A stretch of 64,000 nt of DNA from assembly GCA_963666295.1 (NCBI GenBank), contig OY762707.1, forward strand, positions 1 to 64,000, read 5' to 3'. Positions 53,092 to 64,000 of this stretch are shown piece by piece. The notes beneath the pieces are model-generated. The model saw nothing but the letters and a program-made list of their open reading frames with translations. It was not told the origin of the DNA and searched no databases. The stretch is from QZKY01 sp963666295. GTDB taxonomy: Bacteria > Pseudomonadota > Gammaproteobacteria > Burkholderiales > Burkholderiaceae_D. Within the stretch, counting starts at the first letter, position 1. Each line of letters starts with the position of its first letter. A program made the translations under genes and the position numbers.

Positions 53092-53856
53092 TCATTGTTT
53101 TTCGCCTTCGGGGATGAAAACATACCCCAACCCCCAAACCGTCTGGATGTAGCGCGGACTGGCGGCATCTGGTTCAATCAATTTACGCAAGCGCGAAATC
53201 TGCACATCGATACTGCGATCATAAACTTCGTACTCGCGCCCACGCGCCAAACTCATCAATTTTTCGCGAGACAGTGGTTGGCGCGCATGCCGTGCAAACG
53301 CCTTCAACACGGAAAACTCGCCCGTCGTCAATGAAACGGGCTCGCCATTCTTGCTCAGTGTACGGGTCGCCAGATCCAGTTCAAATTCGCCAAAACTGAA
53401 GCTTTGTTGCGTTTCCGACGGCGCGCCGGGAATATCGTCTGGCCCAACACGGCGGCGTACCGCATTGATGCGCGCTACCAGTTCACGCGGGTTGAACGGT
53501 TTGGGCAGATAATCATCCGCACCCATTTCCAGCCCGATAATACGATCCAGATCTTCGCCTTTGGCGGTGAGTATGATGATGGGCGTATTGTCACCGGCAC
53601 CACGTAAGCGACGGCAGATCGAAAGCCCGTCTTCACCCGGCATCATCAGATCAAGCACTAGCAAGTCAAACCTTTCACGAATCCAGAGCCGGTTCATGCT
53701 TTGCGCATTTTCAGCGGTAGAGACCGTAAATCCTTGTTCACTCAAATAACGCCGCAATAAATCGCGCAAGCGAACATCATCATCCACAACAAGAATTTTT
53801 CCGTTGTGCGCGTTAATCGTACCTTCGCTGGGTGACATCGCGTTTTTCTCTGTCAT
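53092..53856 (-). CDS. ompR: OmpR-type response regulator
   Basis: A 254-residue regulator. The receiver domain shows the acidic pair in VVDDD, phospho-Asp at about 69 in LVLDLMMPG, and Thr/Lys in LTAKGED and YLPKPFNPRE. The winged-helix domain contains RSIDVQISRLRKLIEPD and IQTVWGLGYVF, as in OmpR. A start at 53838 is also possible. Confidence 0.9.
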   Translation of the reverse strand: MTEKNAMSPSEGTINAHNGKILVVDDDVRLRDLLRRYLSEQGFTVSTAENAQSMNRLWIRERFDLLVLDLMMPGEDGLSICRRLRGAGDNTPIIILTAKGEDLDRIIGLEMGADDYLPKPFNPRELVARINAVRRRVGPDDIPGAPSETQQSFSFGEFELDLATRTLSKNGEPVSLTTGEFSVLKAFARHARQPLSREKLMSLARGREYEVYDRSIDVQISRLRKLIEPDAASPRYIQTVWGLGYVFIPEGEKQ

Positions 53857-53873
53857 TTCTTCGCACCATGAGT

Positions 53874-54770
53874 TTAAAAAGGTCGTATCCAGACCGGCCG
53901 CAAATCGGCTTCTTCGGGGTCGGCAAGCGCCAGTTTAATCTGATTCATCAGTCTTTCTTTATCTTTGCCCAGGGTACCGCGCAGAACAAGCTGATTGGAG
54001 GCATGGTCACTCCGGTAAATGGTCGATTCCAATTCCAGGGCACCGACAAATTGCTGCAACTCCCTGAACAGCCCGGGTTGGGCCATCATTTCAAATTGTC
54101 CGCCATAGCCAGCCTGAAAGCGTGCATCGCCATTGGGAAGATTAATAACCAGCGTCGCCAGATATTCCGGCTGCGTTTTGTTGATTAGCAGCGCAGAATT
54201 CAACGCGTGCTGTTCACTGAATTTTGCTCCGGCAACGCCGTTGATGATCATGACCGAGCGGCGAATGCCGGCTTCTGCCAGACGATTAAGTGCATCCACC
54301 GTGCCATCGTGCGTTTCGCCCTTGTTGATGCTTTCAAGCACAAAATCGTCGCCCGATTCCGCGCCCATGTAAATCAGGCTTAAACCGGCTTCGTGCAAGG
54401 CTTTCAACTCGGCGGTCGATTTTTTAGACACATTGTTCGGTGAGCAGTATGCCGATACCCGGCGCACGTTCGGCAAGTGCTCACGAATGGCGTTCAGAAT
54501 GTTAAGTAATCGACGGGTCGAAAGCACGATGGGGTCACCATCGGCAAGGAAAACCCGACGTACGCCTTCCATATGGCTGGCGGCCCATTTGATTTCCTTG
54601 GTGACATCTTCTTCAGGTTTTATGCTGAAGCGCTTTTGCGGCTGGGAGTACATGTCGCAATAGGTGCATTTACTCCAACTGCAGCCGTTAGTGACTTGTA
54701 ATATAAGGGAATTTGCTTCACTTGGCGGCCGAAACAAGGGGCCGATATAACGGATTGGACTACTTTGCAT
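53874..54770 (-). CDS. Radical SAM protein (Elp3-like fold)
   Basis: A 298-residue radical SAM enzyme. The iron-sulfur ligands are in NGCSWSKCTYCDMYSQ, with C-x4-C-x2-C spacing as seen in one subgroup of radical SAM proteins. VFLADGDPIVLSTRRLLNIL and IYMGAESGDDFVLESINKGE are SAM-binding regions. Members of this subgroup have unknown substrates. It precedes ompR on the same strand with 17 bases between them, so cotranscription is likely. Confidence 0.85.
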   Translation of the reverse strand: MQSSPIRYIGPLFRPPSEANSLILQVTNGCSWSKCTYCDMYSQPQKRFSIKPEEDVTKEIKWAASHMEGVRRVFLADGDPIVLSTRRLLNILNAIREHLPNVRRVSAYCSPNNVSKKSTAELKALHEAGLSLIYMGAESGDDFVLESINKGETHDGTVDALNRLAEAGIRRSVMIINGVAGAKFSEQHALNSALLINKTQPEYLATLVINLPNGDARFQAGYGGQFEMMAQPGLFRELQQFVGALELESTIYRSDHASNQLVLRGTLGKDKERLMNQIKLALADPEEADLRPVWIRPF

Positions 54771-55009
54771 GTTGTTATCCGGCGCAATTGGTGCGCCAAC
54801 TTATATTGGTTAGCTGGTTGAATGGGGGCAACATTTGTTTCACTGCCTGACAGGGCAATATTAGCCTTGAAAATCGGCCAAATGGCCGTTCTCACAGGAA
54901 ATCTTACAAACTGTCACAAACTTTATCATATTGGTGGCGGGCTGATTCCCCAAACTGGATTACACTTGAAACGTCCAAACGCTACCTGGCTGAAAAGCCG
55001 TTGAGATTC

Positions 55010-55489
55010 ATGCCGTACCGAAAATTCCGAAATGTTATTGCGCTCCTTTTGTTTGCATTTTGTGCTGCAACCGCATGGGCAGCACAAGGCCAGCATGAGT
55101 CACACCGTGACTTCAAAGAGGGCAAATATTTTCATTGCGCCAAAGGTGAAACGAAAGAAGCCTGTTTGTTTCGCTTCGAATCCAGAAAACGCAAGCATTC
55201 CCGATGTGCGAATAATGAAACGAAAGAAGAATGCGTTCGCATGCAAAAAAATGGCAGCGCAAATGGCGTTCCTGAACAGCGCAAACATATTCGCCGAGTC
55301 ATCATCCAACGCGAAGAATACAAGTTTTACGGGCGTCACAAAGACAGGAGTTACCAGCACCCCGTAACCAGCCCGAATGCTGGAACCATGCGCGCCGGAA
55401 AAGGGCGTCTGAGCGCGGAGCAGCGCGAAGATCTGCGGCGCATGATCAACGAAGTTAATCAGGATCGGCGCTATCGTCGTTCTGATTGA
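55010..55489 (+). CDS. Secreted protein with a duplicated four-Cys motif (unknown function)
   Basis: A 159-residue protein with a signal peptide (MPYRKFRNVIALLLFAFCAATAWA). The mature part has two similar short units, FHCAKGETKEACLFR and SRCANNETKEECVRM, giving four Cys with identical spacing and probably two disulfides in the periplasm. A basic region follows, ending RLSAEQREDLRRMINE, a pattern shared by many small secreted proteobacterial proteins. I do not recognise a named family. The ATG at 55010 was chosen over the TTG at 55001. Confidence 0.7.
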   Translation: MPYRKFRNVIALLLFAFCAATAWAAQGQHESHRDFKEGKYFHCAKGETKEACLFRFESRKRKHSRCANNETKEECVRMQKNGSANGVPEQRKHIRRVIIQREEYKFYGRHKDRSYQHPVTSPNAGTMRAGKGRLSAEQREDLRRMINEVNQDRRYRRSD

Positions 55490-55543
55490 ACGCATTCCGC
55501 ATTTTTAGCTTTTTCGCTCGCGGCTGAGCCTCCCGTGGCACGG

Positions 55544-55549
55544 TATAAT
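55544..55549 (+). promoter_or_regulatory. -10 box upstream of purL
   Basis: TATAAT lies 29 bases before the purL start. No good -35 hexamer is visible at 16-18 bases. Confidence 0.4.
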
Positions 55550-55578
55550 GGCGCGTCCATAATTATCACTGACTCGCC

Positions 55579-59526
<3,948 letters not shown>

Positions 59527-59551
59527 AATCGGCACCATACGGCCTTTTTGA

Positions 59552-59580
59552 TTGACCAAAGCGAGCGCAATCGTTATGAT
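59552..59580 (+). promoter_or_regulatory. Sigma-70-type promoter of tRNA-Ser(GCT)
   Basis: TTGACC (59552-59557) and TATGAT (59575-59580) have a 17-base spacer, 42 bases upstream of the tRNA. Confidence 0.75.
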
Positions 59581-59622
59581 CTTGTTCTTCTCTGCGGTAC
59601 TGAAGTGAAGGTATCCAGAAGT

Positions 59623-59714
59623 GGAGATGTGGCCGAGAGGCTGAAGGCGCTCCCCTGCTAAGGGAGTATACGGTTTATCCCGTATCGAGGGTTCGAATCC
59701 CTCCATCTCCGCCA
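59623..59714 (+). tRNA. tRNA-Ser (anticodon GCT), integration site
   Basis: A 92-nt class II tRNA: acceptor GGAGATG pairs with CATCTCC, anticodon stem CTCCC/GGGAG with loop CTGCTAA (GCT), a long variable arm and encoded CCA. A P4-type integrase gene starts 166 bases downstream, so its 3' end is probably the left attachment site of the adjoining element. Confidence 0.97.
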
Positions 59715-59749
59715 ACAAGACATACAAAGAAGTACTGAAACATACACTA

Positions 59750-59786
59750 AACCCGTGATTTTCCTAGTGAAAGCGCGGGTTTTTTG
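59750..59786 (+). terminator. Terminator after tRNA-Ser(GCT)
   Basis: AACCCGTG pairs with CGCGGGTT (one G-T pair) and is followed by a T run. It lies between the tRNA and the integrase gene. Confidence 0.7.
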
Positions 59787-59825
59787 TTTGTTGCTGTTCT
59801 AGGTCGTTCGTTTACATCCAGAAAA

Positions 59826-59880
59826 TTTGTTGGTACATTTGATGGTACTTTTTGTAAGTTCTCATGGAGGTACCAACAAA
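59826..59880 (+). promoter_or_regulatory. 11-bp inverted repeat abutting the integrase start codon
   Basis: TTTGTTGGTAC (59826-59836) is perfectly repeated in inverse at 59870-59880, ending directly at the integrase ATG (59881). A third GGTAC occurs at 59843. The ribosome site GGAGG (59866-59870) touches the right arm. It could be an Int/Xis arm-type site, an operator or a translation-control hairpin. Confidence 0.5.
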
Positions 59881-61137
59881 ATGACCCGAAAAGAGAACAA
59901 AGATACGGTGTACAGGAACGCCTTGCCAGGCGAAAAGACCATTCGAAAGTCTGATGGCGGCGGCTTATATCTTGAGATCAAGCCTAATGGCAGAAAGTAT
60001 TGGCGGCTTGCATATCGCTTCAATGGAAAACAAAAGACACTTGCAATAGGCGTCTATCCTGAAATTTCCCTTTCTAAAGCCCGTAAAGAGCGAGAGAGCG
60101 CCCGTGATTTGCTCAGGCAGGGTATTGACCCCAGTGAGCAGAAAAAGGCTGACAAGGCACTTAAGCTGGAAAAGGCGGATAACACATTCGAAAAGATAGC
60201 TAGGCGCTGGCACACGCACATGCTCCCGAAGTGGCAGCCAAGCACCGCCAAAGATACGATTTACAGGCTTGAGAAAGACATATTTCCAGCAATAGGGCAT
60301 TACCCCATTGACGGCATCAAGTCGCGCCAACTCATTAAAGTACTGAAAGATATTGAAGGGCGCGGCGCAAAAGAGATTGCCAAGCGCTTGCGTGCGAACA
60401 TGGAGCGCATCTTCAACTACGCCATCACACACGAACATGCCGAAATAAACCCCGCAGCGCCATTGAAAAAGGATGTACTTACCCCTGCGCCAAAAGGACA
60501 CTTTGCAAGCATTACGCCGGACGAGCTGCCGGAGTTCCTGAAAGCCATGCGGGAAAACAAGGCGCGTTTGTATCTACCAACACGCATAGCCTTGCAGTTA
60601 ATGATGCTGACATTCCTGCGAACCAGCGAATTGATCGAAACGCCCTGGTCGGAAATTGATCTGGAAAAGGGTGAATGGGTTATACCTTGGCAGCGCATGA
60701 AGATGGGCAAGCGCAAGATGAACCCGCGCAAAGATAACCATGTCGTGCCGCTTTGCACTCAGGCTATAGGCTTGCTGAAAGAGTTGCATAGCTTGACCGG
60801 ACGCAATCAGTGGCTTTTCCCTAATCAGCGTGACCCGCAAAAGCCCATGAGCAACGGCGCTATCTTGATGGCCTTAAAACGCATGGGGTACAAAAACAAG
60901 ATGACCGGCCACGGCTTCAGGGCGCTTGCAATGACTACCCTGAAAGAGCGCTTGCATTATCGGCATGAAGTCGTAGATCGCCAACTTGCCCATGCGCAAA
61001 GAAACGAAATAGACAGCGCCTATGACCGCGCAAAGTTTCTCGAAGAGCGCAAAAAGATGATGCAGGAATGGGCGGATTATCTGGACGCCGTGGAAGCTGG
61101 CGCAAACGTGATTCACGGGAGTTTTCGGGCGGCGTAA
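59881..61137 (+). CDS. P4-type tyrosine-recombinase integrase
   Basis: A 418-residue integrase. The N-terminal DUF4102-like domain contains GGGLYLEIKPNGRKYWRLAY and a SAM-like core-binding domain follows. In the catalytic domain the Arg I is in LTFLRTSELIETPW, the His-x-x-Arg in GHGFRALAMTTL, then QLAHAQ and the Tyr in DSAYDRAKFLEERKKMMQ. It recombines the element with the tRNA-Ser gene just upstream. The ATG at 59881 follows GGAGG at a rather long distance of about 10 bases. Confidence 0.92.
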   Translation: MTRKENKDTVYRNALPGEKTIRKSDGGGLYLEIKPNGRKYWRLAYRFNGKQKTLAIGVYPEISLSKARKERESARDLLRQGIDPSEQKKADKALKLEKADNTFEKIARRWHTHMLPKWQPSTAKDTIYRLEKDIFPAIGHYPIDGIKSRQLIKVLKDIEGRGAKEIAKRLRANMERIFNYAITHEHAEINPAAPLKKDVLTPAPKGHFASITPDELPEFLKAMRENKARLYLPTRIALQLMMLTFLRTSELIETPWSEIDLEKGEWVIPWQRMKMGKRKMNPRKDNHVVPLCTQAIGLLKELHSLTGRNQWLFPNQRDPQKPMSNGAILMALKRMGYKNKMTGHGFRALAMTTLKERLHYRHEVVDRQLAHAQRNEIDSAYDRAKFLEERKKMMQEWADYLDAVEAGANVIHGSFRAA

Positions 61138-61168
61138 TTTCTAACCACCACAAAGGAGAAGCACAACC

Positions 61169-61522
61169 ATGTCGGCAACCCAAAACGACAATAACCTGCA
61201 TGATGATTTTTACCCCATTCCTATGGCCTTTTCCGTTTTAGCAAAAGCTGCTCGTACAGCTAACCCTGAAGCATTCCAGCAATCGGCGCATGTGCTCGAC
61301 ACAGCCCCGTCGTATATTTTGCGAGGGTTATCTTATGCCTCTTATTTACTCTCAAATGTGCCTGAGGGTGAAGCAGCGCCACAACAGCACAGCCATGCGA
61401 CACGAGCCATAGCTGAAGTTACGGAGTTGATGGCCTGTTTAATTGAGCACCAACAGGACGCAGAAATAGACAAGATGCTGGCGGAAATCAAAGCTACTAG
61501 CGGTCAAGCTAGCACTCAATAA
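61169..61522 (+). CDS. Hypothetical island protein (117 aa)
   Basis: I do not recognise this protein. It is soluble and mostly helical, with a hydrophobic stretch (SYILRGLSYASYLLSNV) in the middle and an acidic helical C-terminus. AAGGAG precedes the ATG. It follows the integrase by 31 bases and precedes the next gene by 27, so the three may be cotranscribed. It has no motif that suggests a function. Confidence 0.6.
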   Translation: MSATQNDNNLHDDFYPIPMAFSVLAKAARTANPEAFQQSAHVLDTAPSYILRGLSYASYLLSNVPEGEAAPQQHSHATRAIAEVTELMACLIEHQQDAEIDKMLAEIKATSGQASTQ

Positions 61523-61549
61523 AACTCAATATGTGAAACCAGTACAGCC

Positions 61550-62389
61550 ATGCCTACCGCGACGGCGGGAAACGCAAGCACTAAGCCCCTTTATGCTTGC
61601 TGGCATGGCTTTTCAAATCAGGGGCAAAAGGGGCTAAATGTGAATTTTCCTAAATGGGCACCGAGAGAATTAATCTATCTATTAGGAATGAGCAAGGCGG
61701 AAAGCAACAGCCAAGACGTGCACCCTAACAGGAAGAGCCTTGCAACAGAGGCGCATGAAATGCTGACGCGGTTAGCAACAAGGCCGGAGATGGAGGTCTT
61801 CTGGCAAGACTTTTTAGAATGCCTGCATAAAAATGCACCAGATATGGATGATGGCCGCATTTACATGGAGATATTCGAAATTGTTTCGTTAAAAGAGGAG
61901 TATTTTTCTAGTGCAAGGCTAACCGAGAAGGAGTACGAAGAAGAATTAAATGACATTTCTGAACTAGCAGACGCCTTATCAAAAAAAACGAGGAAATTTA
62001 CGAGTTTTCCGGCGTTCAACAATCCGTTTAAGTTTTCACGCTTTTTCACTGAGGGAGAGTTTGATCTTTTTTCATCGAAAGTGCACCACGATGGTTATTT
62101 GAACATGGTGTCAAGAGAAAAACGCTTTGAACACATCACTCCACCAATGCACAAGATGTTTGAAAATTTACGCGATTACAGCAAGGAAGAAGCAACGCGC
62201 AAGCACTCACGCATGGAACTACCGAGGCGCGTTAGAGCTAAAAACGCGTTTCGCACATATTTTGTTCAAGAAGTAGCATCAAGATTTGCTCCTATATATA
62301 AGGGTAATGCGCCATCAAAGATAGCGACTTTTTGCAGCGTTGCGCTTGATGACCCTGATATAAATTCCGATATGGTCAGAAAGGCATAA
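61550..62389 (+). CDS. Hypothetical island protein (279 aa)
   Basis: I do not recognise this protein. It has an aromatic and charged sequence (ACWHGFSNQGQKGLNVNFPK near the start, WQDFLECLHKN in the middle), long helical segments and no signal peptide, membrane span or nucleotide-binding motif. Its coding sequence is markedly more AT-rich than the chromosomal genes around it, which points to recent transfer. It is downstream of the 117-residue gene in the same direction. Confidence 0.6.
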   Translation: MPTATAGNASTKPLYACWHGFSNQGQKGLNVNFPKWAPRELIYLLGMSKAESNSQDVHPNRKSLATEAHEMLTRLATRPEMEVFWQDFLECLHKNAPDMDDGRIYMEIFEIVSLKEEYFSSARLTEKEYEEELNDISELADALSKKTRKFTSFPAFNNPFKFSRFFTEGEFDLFSSKVHHDGYLNMVSREKRFEHITPPMHKMFENLRDYSKEEATRKHSRMELPRRVRAKNAFRTYFVQEVASRFAPIYKGNAPSKIATFCSVALDDPDINSDMVRKA

Positions 62390-62443
62390 CAAGTTTCGAA
62401 AGCGTACAAGGCACTTTTCAATAAGTGACGTTATCGCAATGCG

Positions 62444-62774
62444 TTATATTTTGCGCCACATCCACGGCTCGACTGGCGTCGGATCATTCCACAGCCCACG
62501 CTTATCAGACCGTGCTTCGGCTTCTATGCCTGGTAACGCAGGGTTCTTGTTATAGCGGGTGTACACCCAAGCCATGCCGCGTTTTACCTGTTCCAGGTTG
62601 GCATTGACCCCATCGCAGTACACCACGGCCACAATGCGCTTGTAGCGGTCGATAGCCTGCACCTCGAGCTTTGCATCTTTGCCGGCGCAAAGGTCGGAAA
62701 GGGATTGTGTTGAGCGCAAACCCCATGGCTGCCGCTTTTCCGGCGCGTCGATGTTGGCCAGCCTTACGCGCTCA
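62444..62774 (-). pseudogene. Thermonuclease-like gene, 5' part removed by IS21-family insertion
   Basis: About 110 C-terminal residues of a staphylococcal-nuclease-fold protein remain: ERVRLANIDAPEKRQPWG (Arg and Asp of the active site), then AIDRYKRIVAVVYCDG and a final helix with GLWNDPTPVEPW. The normal start, with the DGDT region, is missing because the IS21-family tip lies at about 62775. The frame continues into the IS for another ~65 codons without meaning. Confidence 0.75.
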
Positions 62775-64000
62775 TGTGGGTATTCCGGGTCAACGTGACC
62801 GGTGATTCCGGACGAACGTGACCGACGATTCCGATTTAACGTGACCGGTGATTCCGGACGAACGTGACCGAATTTTTGGGTTTTCCGGAATGAGCGGTCA
62901 CGATAGCGGAATGGTCGGTCACGATACCGGAACGACGTCGTACGCTGGTGTGACGGAGTTGCGCATAGAAGCAACCGAGCGGGTACGCTGCCAGATTTTT
63001 ATCTGGAGACAGCATGCCCGCGCAAAGGATCCCTATGCGTAAAATCAAAGACGTATTGCGTTTGAAGCTTGACGCCAAGCTCTCGCATGAGCAAATTGCT
63101 CGATCACTCGGCCTGTCCAAAGGCGTGGTGACCAAGTATGTCGGTCTGGCTGCGGCCGCCGGCCTGAGTTGGTCGCAAATTCAATCCTGCGACGATGTGA
63201 CGCTGGAGCGGCAACTACTGGTAGCACCACAGCGGCCGCGAACTCAGGTGCAGCCCGATTATGCCCGTGTACATCATGAATTGCGTCGCAAGGGTGTAAC
63301 GCTGATGCTGCTCTGGGAGGAATATCAGGCCGAGCATGCCGAGCACCATACCTACCGCTATTCCCAATACTGCGAGAAATACCGCCAGTTCACCAGGCGA
63401 CTCAAGCGCTCAATGCGGCAAACCCACCGCGCCGGCGAGAAACTGTTCATCGATTTTGCCGGCCCCACCATTTTGCTGACCGACGGCACACGCGCTCACA
63501 TCTTCGTAGCCGCCATGGGCGCCTCCAGTTATACATTTGCCTGCGCAACACCACGCGAAACCATGGCTGACTGGATCGATTCAACGGTCAAGGCGTTGCA
63601 GTTTTATGGCGGGGTGCCCCAGTTGATCGTTCCAGACAACCCGCGCGCCATGATTGCTGACCCGAACCGCTACGCGCCGCGTGCGAATGACACGGTGCAA
63701 GACTTTGCGCGACATTACGGCACCTCTGTCCTTCCGGCGCGCCCATATGCGCCGCAGGATAAAGCCAAGGTCGAATCGGCCGTGCAGGTGGTGGAGCGCT
63801 GGATCATGGCGCGCCTGCGTCATCAGAAATTTGCCACCGTACACGAGGTCAATGAGGCGATAGCCCCTTTGCTGGAGCGACTCAATGCCCGTCCCTTTCA
63901 GAAACTGCCGGGCAGTCGGGCCTCGACCTTTGCCGAACTCGATGCGCCGGCTTTGCTGCCGTTACCATTGCAGCGCTATGAAATCGCCACATTCAAGACG
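62775..64000 (+). mobile_element. IS21-family insertion sequence (IS408/IS1162-like), left part
   Basis: The probable tip is TGTGGG at 62775. Inside are 23-bp direct repeats starting at 62792, 62815, 62838 and 62861 (AACGTGACCG plus variable end), followed by inverted-orientation repeats (CGGTCACGAT twice, 62895-62935). Multiple terminal repeats are typical of IS21 elements. The transposase gene istA follows. The right end is outside the window. Confidence 0.8.
63014..64000 (+). CDS. istA: IS21-family transposase IstA, 5' part (runs off the window)
   Basis: At least 329 residues are readable without a stop. The N-terminal helix-turn-helix is EQIARSLGLSKGVVTKYV. The DDE catalytic core is visible: Asp in LFIDFAGPT, Asp in LIVPDNPRAM and Glu in KAKVESAVQVVE. 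Pro-Arg-rich linkers and the pattern YRYSQYCEKYRQFTRR are typical of IstA of the IS408/IS1162 group. The ATG at 63014 follows GGAGA. The helper istB should lie just beyond the window. Confidence 0.92.
   Translation, partial: MPAQRIPMRKIKDVLRLKLDAKLSHEQIARSLGLSKGVVTKYVGLAAAAGLSWSQIQSCDDVTLERQLLVAPQRPRTQVQPDYARVHHELRRKGVTLMLLWEEYQAEHAEHHTYRYSQYCEKYRQFTRRLKRSMRQTHRAGEKLFIDFAGPTILLTDGTRAHIFVAAMGASSYTFACATPRETMADWIDSTVKALQFYGGVPQLIVPDNPRAMIADPNRYAPRANDTVQDFARHYGTSVLPARPYAPQDKAKVESAVQVVERWIMARLRHQKFATVHEVNEAIAPLLERLNARPFQKLPGSRASTFAELDAPALLPLPLQRYEIATFKT

Larger units (their letters stand above)
59715..62774 (+). mobile_element. tRNA-Ser-integrated element, left part (integrase plus cargo)
   Basis: The segment right of tRNA-Ser(GCT) starts with an integrase gene, continues with two unrecognised genes of lower GC content and reaches a truncated thermonuclease gene and an IS21 copy. 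This gene order is typical of a tRNA-targeted island. No second copy of the tRNA 3' end is visible before base 64000, so the right boundary lies outside the window. Confidence 0.6.

Noticed and set aside
62836..63135. Minus-strand frame of 99 codons at the IS21 end
   Set aside because: It is the reverse reading of the terminal repeats and the start of istA.
59715..64000. Second copy of the tRNA-Ser 3' end as right attachment site
   Set aside because: No such direct repeat was found in this stretch; it probably lies beyond the window.

Overview
The window looks like chromosomal DNA of a flagellated betaproteobacterium. The evidence is the protein sequence style, the long flagellar cluster running fliR to fliF with divergent fliE, the OmpR/EnvZ pair, and the lplT-aas and glmM/tRNA contexts. 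The family cannot be fixed from sequence alone; Nitrosomonadales-like or Burkholderiales-like lineages are both plausible.

Layout. 1-650: the 3' end of glmM, then tRNA-Pro(TGG) and tRNA-Arg(TCT), each followed by a hairpin terminator. 747-4543 (minus): a lysophospholipid-recycling unit, arsR-type regulator, lplT and aas. 4.6-6.9 kb: xthA, a small unknown gene and a dCMP-deaminase-like gene, separated by three copies of a 192-201 bp palindromic element with terminal inverted repeats. 7087-13136 (plus): a complete N-type rotary ATPase operon (atpD-C-Q-B-E-F-A-G) with a b/delta fusion and no visible atpR. 13.2-16.3 kb: tRNA-Ser(TGA), an ankyrin-repeat protein, a DUF4197 protein and a small HD alarmone hydrolase. 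16.5-21.2 kb (minus): a tripartite MacAB/OprM-like efflux operon with a split MacB. 21.3-24.7 kb: a small membrane protein, a CPA1 antiporter with a cyclic-nucleotide-binding-like domain, and a gamma-glutamylcyclotransferase-like gene.

24.8-28.9 kb: a zinc/cadmium P-type ATPase and its MerR-type regulator. A stand-alone tnpB element has landed between the regulator-controlled promoter and the ATPase gene. 29.0-31.5 kb (minus): an AEC-family carrier and a COG2509-type flavoprotein.

31.6-51.0 kb: the flagellar block. On the minus strand it holds the fliLMNOPQR export/switch genes, fliK, fliFGHIJ, a PilZ/YcgR-like brake, an FlhB-C-domain protein, a second FliK-like protein, fliT, fliS, fliD, flaG and fliC; fliE faces the other way. 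Perfect sigma-28 promoters precede fliD and fliC. 51.6-53.9 kb: EnvZ/OmpR-type two-component genes, then a radical SAM gene. 55.0-59.5 kb: a small secreted four-Cys protein and purL.

59.6 kb to the end is accessory. tRNA-Ser(GCT) carries an integrated element with a P4-type integrase and two unrecognised cargo genes. A thermonuclease-like gene follows, cut by an IS21-family element whose istA runs off the window.
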